The notes under the pieces were generated by a model. It had not been told where the DNA came from. It saw only the letters and a list, made by a program, of their open reading frames with translations, and searched no databases. From Rhodospirillales bacterium (lineage in GTDB: Bacteria > Pseudomonadota > Alphaproteobacteria > Rhodospirillales > WMHbin7), in contig JACRPC010000006.1 in assembly GCA_016214125.1 (NCBI GenBank), positions 1 through 64,000 on the forward strand: DNA of 64,000 nucleotides, given 5' to 3'. Made by a program: the position numbers and the translations under genes. Each line of letters starts with the position of its first letter. Positions within the stretch are counted from its first letter, which is position 1. Below, piece after piece: positions 1-8,642 of the stretch.

Positions 1-987
1 GACCCGGCGGCGCAATTCCGGAACCAGACGGGCGCCGCCGCTGGTCAGAACCTTGAGCGACGACAGATCGAGACGGTTGCTTTCCAAGGCCGCCAGCCAG
101 GCCACCACCAAAGGCGGCGCCGTCGCCACCAGGGTCACCCGCTCGCGCGCGATCAGGGGAAAGACGATGTCGGCCGAGGTGCCGGGCGACACCACCACCC
201 GCCCGCCGACCTGGAAGGTGCCGAGAAAGCCGGGCGCGATCAGGGTGTAGTTGTGCGCCATCTGCAACAGCGCCAGATAGACGGTTTGGGAATCGAGCCC
301 GATTTCCTCGCCGCTGATGCGGCAGATATAGACGTAATCGTCGTGGGTGCGCGGAATCATCTTGGGAATGCCGGTGGTGCCGCCCGACAGCAGCATCAGC
401 GCCACCTCGCCCGCGGGCGCGCGCCGCTCGGCCAGGATGGTCGCCGCCTCGTGGGGATCGGTGCGTTCGGCCCGGAGCGCCCGGAGATCGATCTGGTTCG
501 GCCCCGCCGGCTCGCCCAGCACGAAGATTTTGCGCAGGCTGGGGCATTTCGGCGCCAGCTCGGCCGCCATGGCGCGGTAATCGAAGTCCTTGAGCCGGTC
601 GGCGATGACATAGCCCACCGCCTCGGCATGGGCCAGGAAATGGCCGATCTCGGCTTGGCGATGGGCGGGCAGGCTCATCACCGGAATGACGCCCGCCCTG
701 AGCAGCGCCAAAAAGACGATCACCATCTCGGCGCTGTTGGGCATTTGGAAGACGACGCGCTCCCGGGGCGCCAGGCCCTGGCGCACCAGGGCGCAGGCCA
801 GATCGTCGATCGCCTGGCAAAGCTCGGCGTAGGTCAGGCGTCGCGCGCCATCGACCAGCGCCACCTTGTCGGGAAATTTGGCGGCGGAACGGGCGACCAT
901 CTCGGGCAGGGTGATGCCTTGCCAGTATCCTTTGGCGCGGTAGCGGGCGGCCAAATCGTCCGGCCAGGGAGTGCAGCCTTGCAGCAT
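1..987 (-). CDS. Aryl-acid AMP ligase (EntE/DhbE-like), 3' end outside window
   Basis: The visible 329 codons are the N-terminal part of an ANL-superfamily adenylating enzyme. They would activate a carboxylic acid with ATP to an acyl-AMP, and probably pass it to CoA or a carrier. The start reads MLQGCTPWPDDLAARYRAKG, and the phosphate-binding A3 motif LLSGGTTGIPK lies near residue 210. The reading frame runs off the left edge, so the C-terminal adenylation motifs are not visible. It is a clear paralogue of the complete ligase at 30169-31830, with the same N-terminal pattern GCTPWPxxxAARYRxKGYWxGITLPEMV. It reads away from the aldehyde dehydrogenase at 1019-2497, in the same direction and 31 bases downstream, so the two may share a transcript. 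Family assignment is firm; the aryl substrate (2,3-dihydroxybenzoate-like) is inferred. Confidence 0.85.
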   Translation of the reverse strand, partial: MLQGCTPWPDDLAARYRAKGYWQGITLPEMVARSAAKFPDKVALVDGARRLTYAELCQAIDDLACALVRQGLAPRERVVFQMPNSAEMVIVFLALLRAGVIPVMSLPAHRQAEIGHFLAHAEAVGYVIADRLKDFDYRAMAAELAPKCPSLRKIFVLGEPAGPNQIDLRALRAERTDPHEAATILAERRAPAGEVALMLLSGGTTGIPKMIPRTHDDYVYICRISGEEIGLDSQTVYLALLQMAHNYTLIAPGFLGTFQVGGRVVVSPGTSADIVFPLIARERVTLVATAPPLVVAWLAALESNRLDLSSLKVLTSGGARLVPELRRRV

Positions 988-1018
988 TAGCGCGAGTGCC
1001 TTTCCATAAGAGATTCGT

Positions 1019-2497
1019 TCAACGCATGATGAAGGGGTTGGCGGTCTTCGACCCGGTGTTGATCCAGACGCTCTTGGCCTGCAGATAGTCGTAGATGGCG
1101 TTCTGGCCGTTCTCGCGCCCGAGGCCGGAATCCTTGTAGCCGCCGAAGGGCGACATGAAACTGACGGCGCGGTAGGTGTTGATCCAAACCGTGCCCGCCG
1201 CGATGCCTTCGGCCATGCGGATCGCCCGGCCGATGTCGCGCGTCCAGACGCCCGAGGCGAGGCCGAACCGAACGTCGTTGGCCAGGCGGAGCGCATCGTC
1301 TTCGTCCTTGAAGGGAATCACCGACAGCACCGGCCCGAACACCTCTTCCTGGGCGATGCGCATCCGGTTGTCGACCTCGGTGAAGATGGTGGGTTCGACG
1401 AACCAGCCCGATCCGCATTCCGGCCGCTTGGCCGGGCCGCCGCCCAGGCGCAGCCGGGCGCCCTCCTTCTTGGCGATCTCGATGTAGGCGAGCACCTTGT
1501 CGTATTGCGGCCGGGTGGTGATCGGCCCCACCTGGGTCTCCAAGCTCATCGGATCGCCCATGCGCGCCGTGGCGGCCAGCGCCACCAGCCTCTCGACGAA
1601 GGCGTCGTGGATCGAATCCTGCAGCAAGAGACGCGAGCCGGCCAGGCAGGTCTGGCCGGTGGCGGCGAAGATGCCCGAGATGACGCCGTTGAGCGCGTCG
1701 TCGAGATCGGCGTCGGCAAAGACGATGTTGGGCGATTTGCCGCCCAGCTCCAGGCTCACTTTCTTGAAGCTGCGCGCCGCCCGCTCGTTGATCAGCCGGC
1801 CGGTGGCGTCCGAGCCGGTGAAGGCGATCTTGCGCACCAAAGGATGATCGACCAGCGCGCCGCCGACATCCTGGCCCAACCCGGTCACCACATTGACGAC
1901 GCCGGGCGGAAAGCCCGCCTCGGCCACCAGATGCATGAGTTCCAAAGCCGAGGCCGAGGTGAATTCGGAGGGCTTGATGACCACCGTGTTGCCGGCCGCC
2001 AAGGCCGGGGCGAGCTTCCAGATGGTGAGCAGAAGGGGCGAGTTCCAAGGCGCGATCGCCGCCACCACCCCCAGGGGCTCCCAGCGGGTGAAGTTGAAAT
2101 AGCCTTTCTTGTCGAGCGGCAACACGGCGCCCTCGATCTTGTCGGCCAGGCCGCCGAAATAATAGAACCATTGCGGACAGTAGCGAAGCTGGGCCAGCAT
2201 CTCGGCCAGCAGCTTGCCGTTGTCGGTAACCTCGATCCGCGCCAGCGGTTCGGCCTTGGCGGCCACCAGATCGCCCAGGCGGCGCAACAGGGCGCCGCGC
2301 TCGCTGGCGGTCATCGCCGGCCAAGGCCCCGAAACGAAGGCGGCGTGGGCGGCTTCGACGGTGCGGTCGGCGTCGTCCCGGTTGCCCTTGGGAATCCGCG
2401 CCCAGGCCTGGCCGGTGAAGGGATTGACGCTTTCCATCCACGCGCCGGAAAGCGGCGCCACCCACTCGCCGTTGCGGTACATCCGATAGGTCTGCAT
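1019..2497 (-). CDS. NAD(P)-dependent aldehyde dehydrogenase
   Basis: At 492 residues this is a full-length ALDH-superfamily enzyme oxidising an aldehyde to the carboxylic acid. Visible catalytic residues are Asn152 in the PWN motif, the general base Glu250 in ELGGKSP, and the nucleophile Cys284 in GQTC. The nucleotide-binding segment FTGSDATG is near 226. It resembles betaine, gamma-aminobutyraldehyde and aromatic aldehyde dehydrogenases, and the substrate cannot be chosen from sequence. The HTH-cupin regulator at 2552-3232 lies immediately upstream on the same strand and the AMP ligase follows 31 bases downstream. An aldehyde-to-acid-to-acyl-AMP relay is therefore plausible. Confidence 0.93.
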   Translation of the reverse strand: MQTYRMYRNGEWVAPLSGAWMESVNPFTGQAWARIPKGNRDDADRTVEAAHAAFVSGPWPAMTASERGALLRRLGDLVAAKAEPLARIEVTDNGKLLAEMLAQLRYCPQWFYYFGGLADKIEGAVLPLDKKGYFNFTRWEPLGVVAAIAPWNSPLLLTIWKLAPALAAGNTVVIKPSEFTSASALELMHLVAEAGFPPGVVNVVTGLGQDVGGALVDHPLVRKIAFTGSDATGRLINERAARSFKKVSLELGGKSPNIVFADADLDDALNGVISGIFAATGQTCLAGSRLLLQDSIHDAFVERLVALAATARMGDPMSLETQVGPITTRPQYDKVLAYIEIAKKEGARLRLGGGPAKRPECGSGWFVEPTIFTEVDNRMRIAQEEVFGPVLSVIPFKDEDDALRLANDVRFGLASGVWTRDIGRAIRMAEGIAAGTVWINTYRAVSFMSPFGGYKDSGLGRENGQNAIYDYLQAKSVWINTGSKTANPFIMR

Positions 2498-2551
2498 GGC
2501 GTGCTCTCCCGTATGCGGCGGCGTTCACTTCACCGCGCCGCCCCGACCCTG

Positions 2552-3232
2552 TCAAGCCAGGTTGAACACCCCGGGCGGCGGGCGGTGGCGGGGATCGTCG
2601 CTGCGGCGCAGGATGGTGAAGATGGCGATGGCCGGCTGATCGCCGATGGTCCACAGCCGATGCGGCGTTTGCGCGTCGAAGGATAGCGAATCGCCCGGCC
2701 CCAGCGCGTAGCGCTTCGACCCGATCTGAATGCCCAGCCGACCGCTCAGCACATAGCCATATTCCTGCCCGCCATGGCGGAACAGCGTGTCGGCCTCGCA
2801 GGAGGCGCCGCCGACATCGTAGACGACGTAGAGAAATTCGACCTCGTCGTCGGAATCGCGGCTTAAGCGCTCCCAGCGCACGCCGGTGCCGAGATGGATG
2901 ACCCGGCGGTCGCTCCGGCGCAAGATGGGTTCGGCCTTGCGCCGCGCGGCGCGGCCAGCGCCGGTCTTGAACAGCGCATCGACCACCAGCCCCAATTCGT
3001 TGGCGATGGCGAACAGGGTGCCGACCGAGGGCATCGCCTTGTCGTTCTCGATCTGCGAGATCAGGCTGGCGGAAACGGCGATCCGCCTTGCCAGCTCGCG
3101 CACGCTTACCCCGGCCTTCAGCCGGGCGGCGCGCAGCCGCCCGCCCAGGCCGCTGGTGCCGGCCTTCGCGGTCTCGTTCGGGCGGGGCGTGGGCGACGCT
3201 CGCTTGGCCATGCGCTCCTCGGGTTCGTTCAT
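2552..3232 (-). CDS. XRE-family HTH regulator with C-terminal cupin sensor
   Basis: A 226-residue two-domain regulator. An N-terminal Xre helix-turn-helix (about residues 30-90, with the typical segment ELARRIAVSASLISQIEND) is followed by a cupin_2 domain (about 140-215, with HGGQEYGYVLSGRLGIQIG). This is the architecture of PuuR, SutR and related regulators that control amine or aldehyde catabolism. It is divergent from the fused E1 gene and directly upstream of an aldehyde dehydrogenase. Control of both flanking units, and of itself, is the natural inference. The -35 box proposed for the E1 promoter starts on the first base of this gene's start codon, so a bound regulator would block both directions. 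Confidence 0.88.
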   Translation of the reverse strand: MNEPEERMAKRASPTPRPNETAKAGTSGLGGRLRAARLKAGVSVRELARRIAVSASLISQIENDKAMPSVGTLFAIANELGLVVDALFKTGAGRAARRKAEPILRRSDRRVIHLGTGVRWERLSRDSDDEVEFLYVVYDVGGASCEADTLFRHGGQEYGYVLSGRLGIQIGSKRYALGPGDSLSFDAQTPHRLWTIGDQPAIAIFTILRRSDDPRHRPPPGVFNLA

Positions 3233-3260
3233 TGACGTTGTACAGGGGGGCCGATAGAGT
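3232..3260 (+). promoter_or_regulatory. Sigma-70-type promoter for the fused E1 gene
   Basis: TTGACG (3232-3237), a 17-base spacer, and TAGAGT (3255-3260) face the E1 start at 3293, giving a leader of about 25 bases. The spacer contains TGTACA, a possible half of a regulator site, within the short divergent gap. Confidence 0.5.
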
Positions 3261-3292
3261 TGCCACCATACCAGCCGGATTTAGGGCCATCA

Positions 3293-5305
3293 ATGACCGG
3301 GATCGAGCGCGCGCCCGCGCCCAACAAGCAGCTCCCTGCCGACCGCCTGAAGGCGCTGCACGCGCTGATGCTGCGCATGCGCATCTTCGAGGAACGCACC
3401 GCCGAGCTGTTCGTCGAGGGCCTGGTCAAGGGCACCGCCCACAGCTATGTCGGCGAGGAGGCGGTGGCGGCGGCCATCGGTCCGGCGCTGTCGGCCGAGG
3501 ACTATGTCGGCAGCAACCATCGCGGCCACGGCCATCTGATCGCCAAGGGCGCCGATCTGGCGCGGATGATGGCCGAGCTGATGGGCAAGCGCGAGGGCTA
3601 TTGCGGCGGGCTGGGCGGCTCGATGCACATCGCCGATCTCGATCTGGGCATCCTGGGCTCGAACGGCATCGTCGGGGCCTCGATGCCGCTGGCCACCGGC
3701 GCCGCCCTGGTCGCCAAGCTGCGCCAGACCAAGCAGGTGGTGGTGTCGTTCTTCGGCGACGGCGCCGCCAACCAGGGCGTCTTTCACGAGGCGCTCAATC
3801 TGGCGGCGATCTGGACCTTGCCGGTGGTGTTCGTCTGCGAGAACAACAAATACGCCCTCACCACGCCGCAAGCGATGACCAGCGCCGGACCGGGCGTCGC
3901 CGAACGGGCGCGGGCCTACGGCATTCCCGGCACCCGGGTCGATGGCAACGACGTCGAAGACGTGTACTTCGCCTTCCAGAACGCGCTCGAACGCGCCCGC
4001 GCGGGCCAGGGCCCCTCGCTCATCGAGGCCGAAACCTACCGTTGGGGCCAGCATTCGATGCGCGCCAATCTGCGCGATCCGCGCCCGCCCGAGGAACTCA
4101 AGGCCTGGATCGCCCGCGACCCGATCAAGCATGTCGAAAGGCTGCTGGTCGAACGCGGCCAGATGAATGCGGCCGAGATCGAATTCGTCCGCGCCGAGGT
4201 CCGCAACGAGGTCGAGCGGGCGGTGGATTTCGCCAAGGCCGGCACCCTGCCCACGTCCGACGAAGCGCTCGACGCGGTCTACGCGCCCTTGAAGGACGCG
4301 ACCGAGCCCGCGAGCCAGGGCAGCCGCACGCTCGCCTTCACCGAGGCGATCGCCGAGGCGCTGCACCAGGAAATGGCCCAAGACGCCCGCGTCTTCGTGA
4401 TGGGCGAGGATGTCGGCGCCACCGGCGGCCTTTTCCAATGCACCAAGGGCCTGTTCGAGCGCTTCGGGGCCGAGCGGGTGCGCGACACGCCGATTTCCGA
4501 GGCCACCTTCACCGGCTGCGGCGTCGGCGCCGCCATCGCCGGCCTAAGGCCGGTGGTCGAGCTGCAAATCTTCGATTTCGTCACGCTGACCATGGACATG
4601 CTGGTCAACCAGGCGGCCAAGTTCCGCTTCATGCTGGGCGGCAAGCCGACCGTGCCCCTGGTGCTGCGCGGGCCCCAAGGCGGCGGCGTGCGGCTGGCGG
4701 CGCAGCACAGCCAATCGCTGGAAGCCTGGTTCACCCATGTGCCGGGACTGATCGTCGTCGCACCCGCGACGCCCTACGACGCCAAAGGCCTCTTGATCGC
4801 CGCCATCCGCGACGACAATCCGGTGATCTTCCTGGAAAGCAAACTGCTCTACGTCAATTCGAACGGTCCGGTGCCCGAGGCGTCCTACGCGATTCCGCTC
4901 GGCAAGGGCGACATCAAGCGCGCCGGCACCGACGTAACCGTGGTGGCGACCATGGCGATGGTGCCGCGCGCCCTGGCGGCGGCGGCGGACTTGGAGAAGG
5001 AAGGCATCGCGGTCGAAGTGGTCGATCCGCGCACGCTTTGGCCGCTCGACGAGGAGATGATCTTGGAATCGGTGCGTAAGACCCACCGGCTGGTGGTCGC
5101 CCACGAGGCCTGGACCCGCAACGGCTTCGGGGCCGAGATCACCGCGCTGGTGGTCGAGAAGGCCTTCGATTGGCTGGACGCGCCGATCCTTAGGGTCGGC
5201 GCGCCCGACACGCCGATGCCTTTCAACGACGAGCTCGAGCGCTGGGCGATTCCCTCGCAGGCCCGGATCGCCGAGGCGGTGCGCCAGGTCCTGCGCGAGG
5301 TCTAA
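3293..5305 (+). CDS. Fused alpha-beta E1 of a 2-oxoacid dehydrogenase (TPP enzyme)
   Basis: This thiamine-diphosphate enzyme decarboxylates a 2-oxo acid (pyruvate, acetoin or branched-chain type), with both E1 chains in one 670-residue protein. The alpha half carries the TPP motif starting GDGAANQG near residue 156 and ending in NNKYA. The beta half begins near 343 and contains GEDVGATGG and the subunit-interface region. The ATG at 3293 is chosen over an upstream TTG at 3260 because AGGG (3283-3286) sits six bases before it and the promoter's -10 would overlap the TTG. No E2, E3 or lipoate gene is present in the window, so partner subunits must be encoded elsewhere. It ends tail to tail with the importer ATPase gene, the two stop codons overlapping at 5302-5305. 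Confidence 0.9.
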   Translation: MTGIERAPAPNKQLPADRLKALHALMLRMRIFEERTAELFVEGLVKGTAHSYVGEEAVAAAIGPALSAEDYVGSNHRGHGHLIAKGADLARMMAELMGKREGYCGGLGGSMHIADLDLGILGSNGIVGASMPLATGAALVAKLRQTKQVVVSFFGDGAANQGVFHEALNLAAIWTLPVVFVCENNKYALTTPQAMTSAGPGVAERARAYGIPGTRVDGNDVEDVYFAFQNALERARAGQGPSLIEAETYRWGQHSMRANLRDPRPPEELKAWIARDPIKHVERLLVERGQMNAAEIEFVRAEVRNEVERAVDFAKAGTLPTSDEALDAVYAPLKDATEPASQGSRTLAFTEAIAEALHQEMAQDARVFVMGEDVGATGGLFQCTKGLFERFGAERVRDTPISEATFTGCGVGAAIAGLRPVVELQIFDFVTLTMDMLVNQAAKFRFMLGGKPTVPLVLRGPQGGGVRLAAQHSQSLEAWFTHVPGLIVVAPATPYDAKGLLIAAIRDDNPVIFLESKLLYVNSNGPVPEASYAIPLGKGDIKRAGTDVTVVATMAMVPRALAAAADLEKEGIAVEVVDPRTLWPLDEEMILESVRKTHRLVVAHEAWTRNGFGAEITALVVEKAFDWLDAPILRVGAPDTPMPFNDELERWAIPSQARIAEAVRQVLREV

Positions 5306-6033
5306 ACGCCGAGATAGTAGGAGCGCACCAGCTCGTTGGCCTCGATCGCGGCGCGGCTTTCACCGTGGAAGACGATCTTGCCATGCACGATGATGTAGCC
5401 GCGATCGGCGATGCGGATCGCCTGATGCAAATTCTGCTCGGCCATCAGCACGGTCAGGCCCTGGCTGTCCTTCAGCTCCTTGATCTTGGCGATCGTCTGG
5501 GTGACCAGCAGCGGCGACAACCCGACCGAGGGCTCGTCGACCAGCAACAGCCGAGGCCTCGACATCAGCGCCCGGGCGATGGCGACCATCTGCTGCTGGC
5601 CGCCCGACATCGAGCCCGCCGGCTGGCGCCGCCGTTCCTTTAGAACCGGAAAGGCCTGGTAGCAGAAGTCCAGCCCCTGGGCCAATTCCCGGCGCGCTTC
5701 CGGCCGAAAGGCGCCCAGGAACAGGTTTTCCTCGACGGTGAGTTTGGGAAACAGCCGCCGCCCCTCGGGCACCATGGCGACGCCGGCGCGCACGATCTCT
5801 TCGGTCGGCAGGCGGCACAGATCGAGCGTCTGGTCGTCGAGCTGCAGAGTGATGGCGCCCCGGCTGGGACGCACGATGCCCATGATGCATTTCATGAGCG
5901 TGCTCTTGCCGTTGCCGTTGGTGCCCAAGAGCGCCACCGTTTCGCCCTCGCCGACCGCGATCGACACCCCGTCGAGCGCGCGGACCGCGCCGTAGCCGGC
6001 ATCGATCCCCTCGACGGTGAGTTTAAGCGCCAA
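5302..6033 (-). CDS. LivF-like ABC transporter ATPase (importer 1)
   Basis: A 243-residue ATPase of the branched-chain amino-acid type importers (HAAT family), last gene of the 9887-5302 operon. Walker A is GTNGNGKS, the signature is MSGGQQQM, and Walker B ends in LLLVDEPSVGLSP. The start is a TTG, supported by GGAGGG six bases upstream, and it overlaps the end of the LivG-like gene. The substrate is set by the binding protein at 8643-9887 and may be an aromatic or organic acid rather than an amino acid. Confidence 0.93.
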   Translation of the reverse strand: MALKLTVEGIDAGYGAVRALDGVSIAVGEGETVALLGTNGNGKSTLMKCIMGIVRPSRGAITLQLDDQTLDLCRLPTEEIVRAGVAMVPEGRRLFPKLTVEENLFLGAFRPEARRELAQGLDFCYQAFPVLKERRRQPAGSMSGGQQQMVAIARALMSRPRLLLVDEPSVGLSPLLVTQTIAKIKELKDSQGLTVLMAEQNLHQAIRIADRGYIIVHGKIVFHGESRAAIEANELVRSYYLGV

Positions 6034-6754
6034 GGTACGCCCTCCGCACCTCGGGGTTCTCGACCATCTGGGTCGGCGTGCCTTCGGCGATGATCTTGCC
6101 GGCGTCGAGACAGATGACGCGCTGGGAGAAGCGCATCACCGCGCTCATGATGTGTTCGATCATGATCACCGTGATGCCGGTTTCGTTGAGCCGCCACAAG
6201 AGCGCCAGCACCTCCTCGATCTCGGCGCCCGAGAGCCCGGCCATCGCCTCGTCGGAGATCAGCAATTTGGGCCTGGCCGCCAGGGCGCGCGCCAACTCAA
6301 GCTTGCGCAGATCGACCTGGGTGAGCGAGCCGGCAAAGGCCTGGGCCTTTTCCGCCAGCCCCATCTGGGCCAAAAGCGCCATCGCTTCGTCCTGGGCGCC
6401 GGTGTCGCGCAACTGACCCCGGTGCGCCACGTAATCGAGCGGCACCATCAGATTTTCCAGGACCGACATGCTGCGGAACGGCCTGGGAATCTGGAAGCTG
6501 CGGGCGATGCCCAGGCGCGTGCGCTCGAAGGCCGGCATACGGGTGATCGCCCGCCCGTCATAGAGGATGGCGCCCTGCTCGGGGCGCAGCAGGCCGGAAA
6601 CGCAGTTGATCAGCGTCGTCTTGCCCGAGCCGTTGGGACCGATCAGCCCTAGCCGCTCGCCCGGCGCCACCGCGAGGCGGATCTCCGACAGCGCGACGAA
6701 GCCGGCGAAGCGCTTGACCAGACCCTCGACGGACAGAAGCGGCGCGCCGTTCAT
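6023..6754 (-). CDS. LivG-like ABC transporter ATPase (importer 1)
   Basis: A 243-residue HAAT-type ATPase that pairs with the LivF-like subunit to power importer 1. Walker A is GPNGSGKT near residue 37 and Walker B is KLLISDEAMAGLS. The ABC signature is degenerate (SLTQVDLRKLELARAL instead of an LSxGQ core), a variation also seen in some LivG proteins. The ATG at 6754 overlaps the stop of the upstream permease gene (ATGA), which argues for translational coupling and against the longer upstream frame. Confidence 0.92.
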   Translation of the reverse strand: MNGAPLLSVEGLVKRFAGFVALSEIRLAVAPGERLGLIGPNGSGKTTLINCVSGLLRPEQGAILYDGRAITRMPAFERTRLGIARSFQIPRPFRSMSVLENLMVPLDYVAHRGQLRDTGAQDEAMALLAQMGLAEKAQAFAGSLTQVDLRKLELARALAARPKLLISDEAMAGLSGAEIEEVLALLWRLNETGITVIMIEHIMSAVMRFSQRVICLDAGKIIAEGTPTQMVENPEVRRAYLGA

Positions 6755-7713
6755 GGCGATCCCGCTCCGGCCCGTTTGGCCGCCCATTTGCGCCAGAGGC
6801 CGACGATGCCGGCCGGCGCCCCGACCACGAAGACGATCAGCATGACGCCGATCACCAGGCGGTTCAGTTCGCTGGAGATGGTGGCCGACACCACCTGCTG
6901 GAGGGTGCCGAACAGCAGCGCCCCCAACACCGGCCCCGACCAGTGGGCGGTGCCGCCGACGATGGGCATGGCCAACGCCAAGATGGAATAGTTGAGCGAG
7001 AAGGCCGAGGCGGGCTCGATGTAGCTTTGATAGACCGCCATCGGCGCCCCAGCGGCTCCCATCAGCGCGCCCGAGATCGTGCAGGCGATCAGCTTGAGGC
7101 GAAGCGTCGGCACGCCGCAGGATTCGGCCGCTTCCTCGTTGTCGCGCACGGCGCGCAGGCCGCGGCCGATCCAGGAAATCTCCAGCGTGCGGGCGATGGC
7201 CGCCGCCGCCACCGACAGCCCCACCATGACCAGGAACAGCATCTTGGTGTAGGAGCCGAAGAGGCCGGTATCGACCGGGCGCAGAATCTGGATGCCGGTC
7301 GAACCGCCCACGAAGCGCCAATTGACGATGAAGGTCTCCAAGACGATGGCCACCGCGACGGTGGCGATCGAAAAGAAGATGCCGCGCAGGCGCAGTGTAA
7401 GCAGGCCGGTGGCGAAACCCAACAGGCCGGCGATGCCGGCGGCCAGCAGAATCTGGACCCCCAAGGGCGCCGCCAGCGCCTTGATGGCGACGATGGCTGC
7501 GTAGGTGCCGGCGCCGACGAAGGCCGAGGTGCCGAAATTGACGTAACCGGCATAGCCGCCCAGGATGTTCCAGGCGGTGGCGAGCACAACGAATTGCAGC
7601 ACGACGAACCCGGCGTAGAACCAGTACTCGTTCTTGAGAATCGCGGTTGCCGCCAGGGCGAGCAGCATGACCGCCGCCGCGCCAACCCAGAATTTTGCGC
7701 CGGCCCGGGTCAT
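6751..7713 (-). CDS. LivM-like permease (importer 1)
   Basis: A 320-residue integral membrane subunit of the importer, with about eight to ten hydrophobic segments. It carries the LivM signature region GYAGYVNFGTSAFVGAGTYA near residue 50 and the cytoplasmic coupling segment RGLRAVRDNEEAAESCGV near 205. The ATG at 7713 forms an ATGA overlap with the LivH-like stop, which fixes the start. Confidence 0.92.
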   Translation of the reverse strand: MTRAGAKFWVGAAAVMLLALAATAILKNEYWFYAGFVVLQFVVLATAWNILGGYAGYVNFGTSAFVGAGTYAAIVAIKALAAPLGVQILLAAGIAGLLGFATGLLTLRLRGIFFSIATVAVAIVLETFIVNWRFVGGSTGIQILRPVDTGLFGSYTKMLFLVMVGLSVAAAAIARTLEISWIGRGLRAVRDNEEAAESCGVPTLRLKLIACTISGALMGAAGAPMAVYQSYIEPASAFSLNYSILALAMPIVGGTAHWSGPVLGALLFGTLQQVVSATISSELNRLVIGVMLIVFVVGAPAGIVGLWRKWAAKRAGAGSP

Positions 7714-8615
7714 CGGCCGAACAGCCCTTGCGGGCGCAGGCCCAGCACGACCAGGAGCAGCCCGAAAGACACCGCCTGGGCCCAGGAGGCGCCGAACATG
7801 GTAAGCACGATCGATTCGGAAATGCCGAGAATGAGGCCGGCGATCAGGGTGCCGCCCATGCTGCCCGGCCCGGCCAGCACGACGACGCAGAAGGTGCGGC
7901 CGATATAGAGCCGGTAATAGTTGGGATCGACCGGGGTGATGACGATCAAGAGCGCCCCGGCCAAGGCGGTGGTGGCGGTGGCGATGCCGAAGGCCCATTG
8001 CTTGATCTTGACCGGATCGACGCCCATCAATTTCAGCGCGCCTTCATCCTGGGCGACGGCGCGGATCGCCCGGCCGGTGAAGGTCTTGGCGAGATACAAG
8101 ATGAGCCCGCCGGTGAAAAGCAGCGCCACCACGAACGCCACCACCATGCGGATGGGCAGCGGAATGTCGCCCACCGTGATGCTGGAGCCGATATAGGGCG
8201 CCTCGACGGCGCGCTGATCGACCCCGAAGACCATGATAAGCCCGACCTCGATGATCAGGGCGACGCCGAAGAAGAAGGCCAGGCTGCCGATGCCGGTCGC
8301 CTCGCCCCGCTTTTCGAAGATTTCGTGAAAGCCGCGATAGAGCGCCATGCCGAACAAAAAGAAGATCGGCATCAGGATCACGCCGGCCAGAAGCGGGTCG
8401 AGCCCCCACCGGCCCAGCAGATAGGTGCCGTAGGAGCCCAGCAGGAGCATCGCCGGATGGGCGACCTGGGGGACATCCAAGAGCCCGAAGGAAATGGACA
8501 GGCCGATGCTGACCGCGGCGTAAAAGCACCCGACCAGCATGCCCAAGACAATGGCGTCCAGCAGCAACTCGAACGACAACGCGTCACCCCCCGTATCGGT
8601 CCCGGCCTGGATCAT
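7710..8615 (-). CDS. LivH-like permease (importer 1)
   Basis: A membrane subunit of up to 301 residues that forms the translocation pore with the LivM-like protein. The LivH hallmarks SIGLSISFGLLDVPQVAHPA and RAVAQDEGALKLMGVD are visible. The ATG at 8615 has little ribosome-binding sequence. A TTG twelve codons further in (8579) is preceded by GGGGGG at seven bases and could be the true start. It follows the binding-protein gene by about 27 bases. Confidence 0.9.
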   Translation of the reverse strand: MIQAGTDTGGDALSFELLLDAIVLGMLVGCFYAAVSIGLSISFGLLDVPQVAHPAMLLLGSYGTYLLGRWGLDPLLAGVILMPIFFLFGMALYRGFHEIFEKRGEATGIGSLAFFFGVALIIEVGLIMVFGVDQRAVEAPYIGSSITVGDIPLPIRMVVAFVVALLFTGGLILYLAKTFTGRAIRAVAQDEGALKLMGVDPVKIKQWAFGIATATTALAGALLIVITPVDPNYYRLYIGRTFCVVVLAGPGSMGGTLIAGLILGISESIVLTMFGASWAQAVSFGLLLVVLGLRPQGLFGR

Positions 8616-8642
8616 GCCATGCCGGGACCGAGCCGGTTAAGC

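Noticed and set aside
987-3293. A long open frame on the minus strand covering the aldehyde dehydrogenase and regulator region
   Set aside because: It is very rich in Arg, Gly and Ala without domain motifs, and it lies in another frame over two clearly recognisable genes. It is a by-product of high GC.
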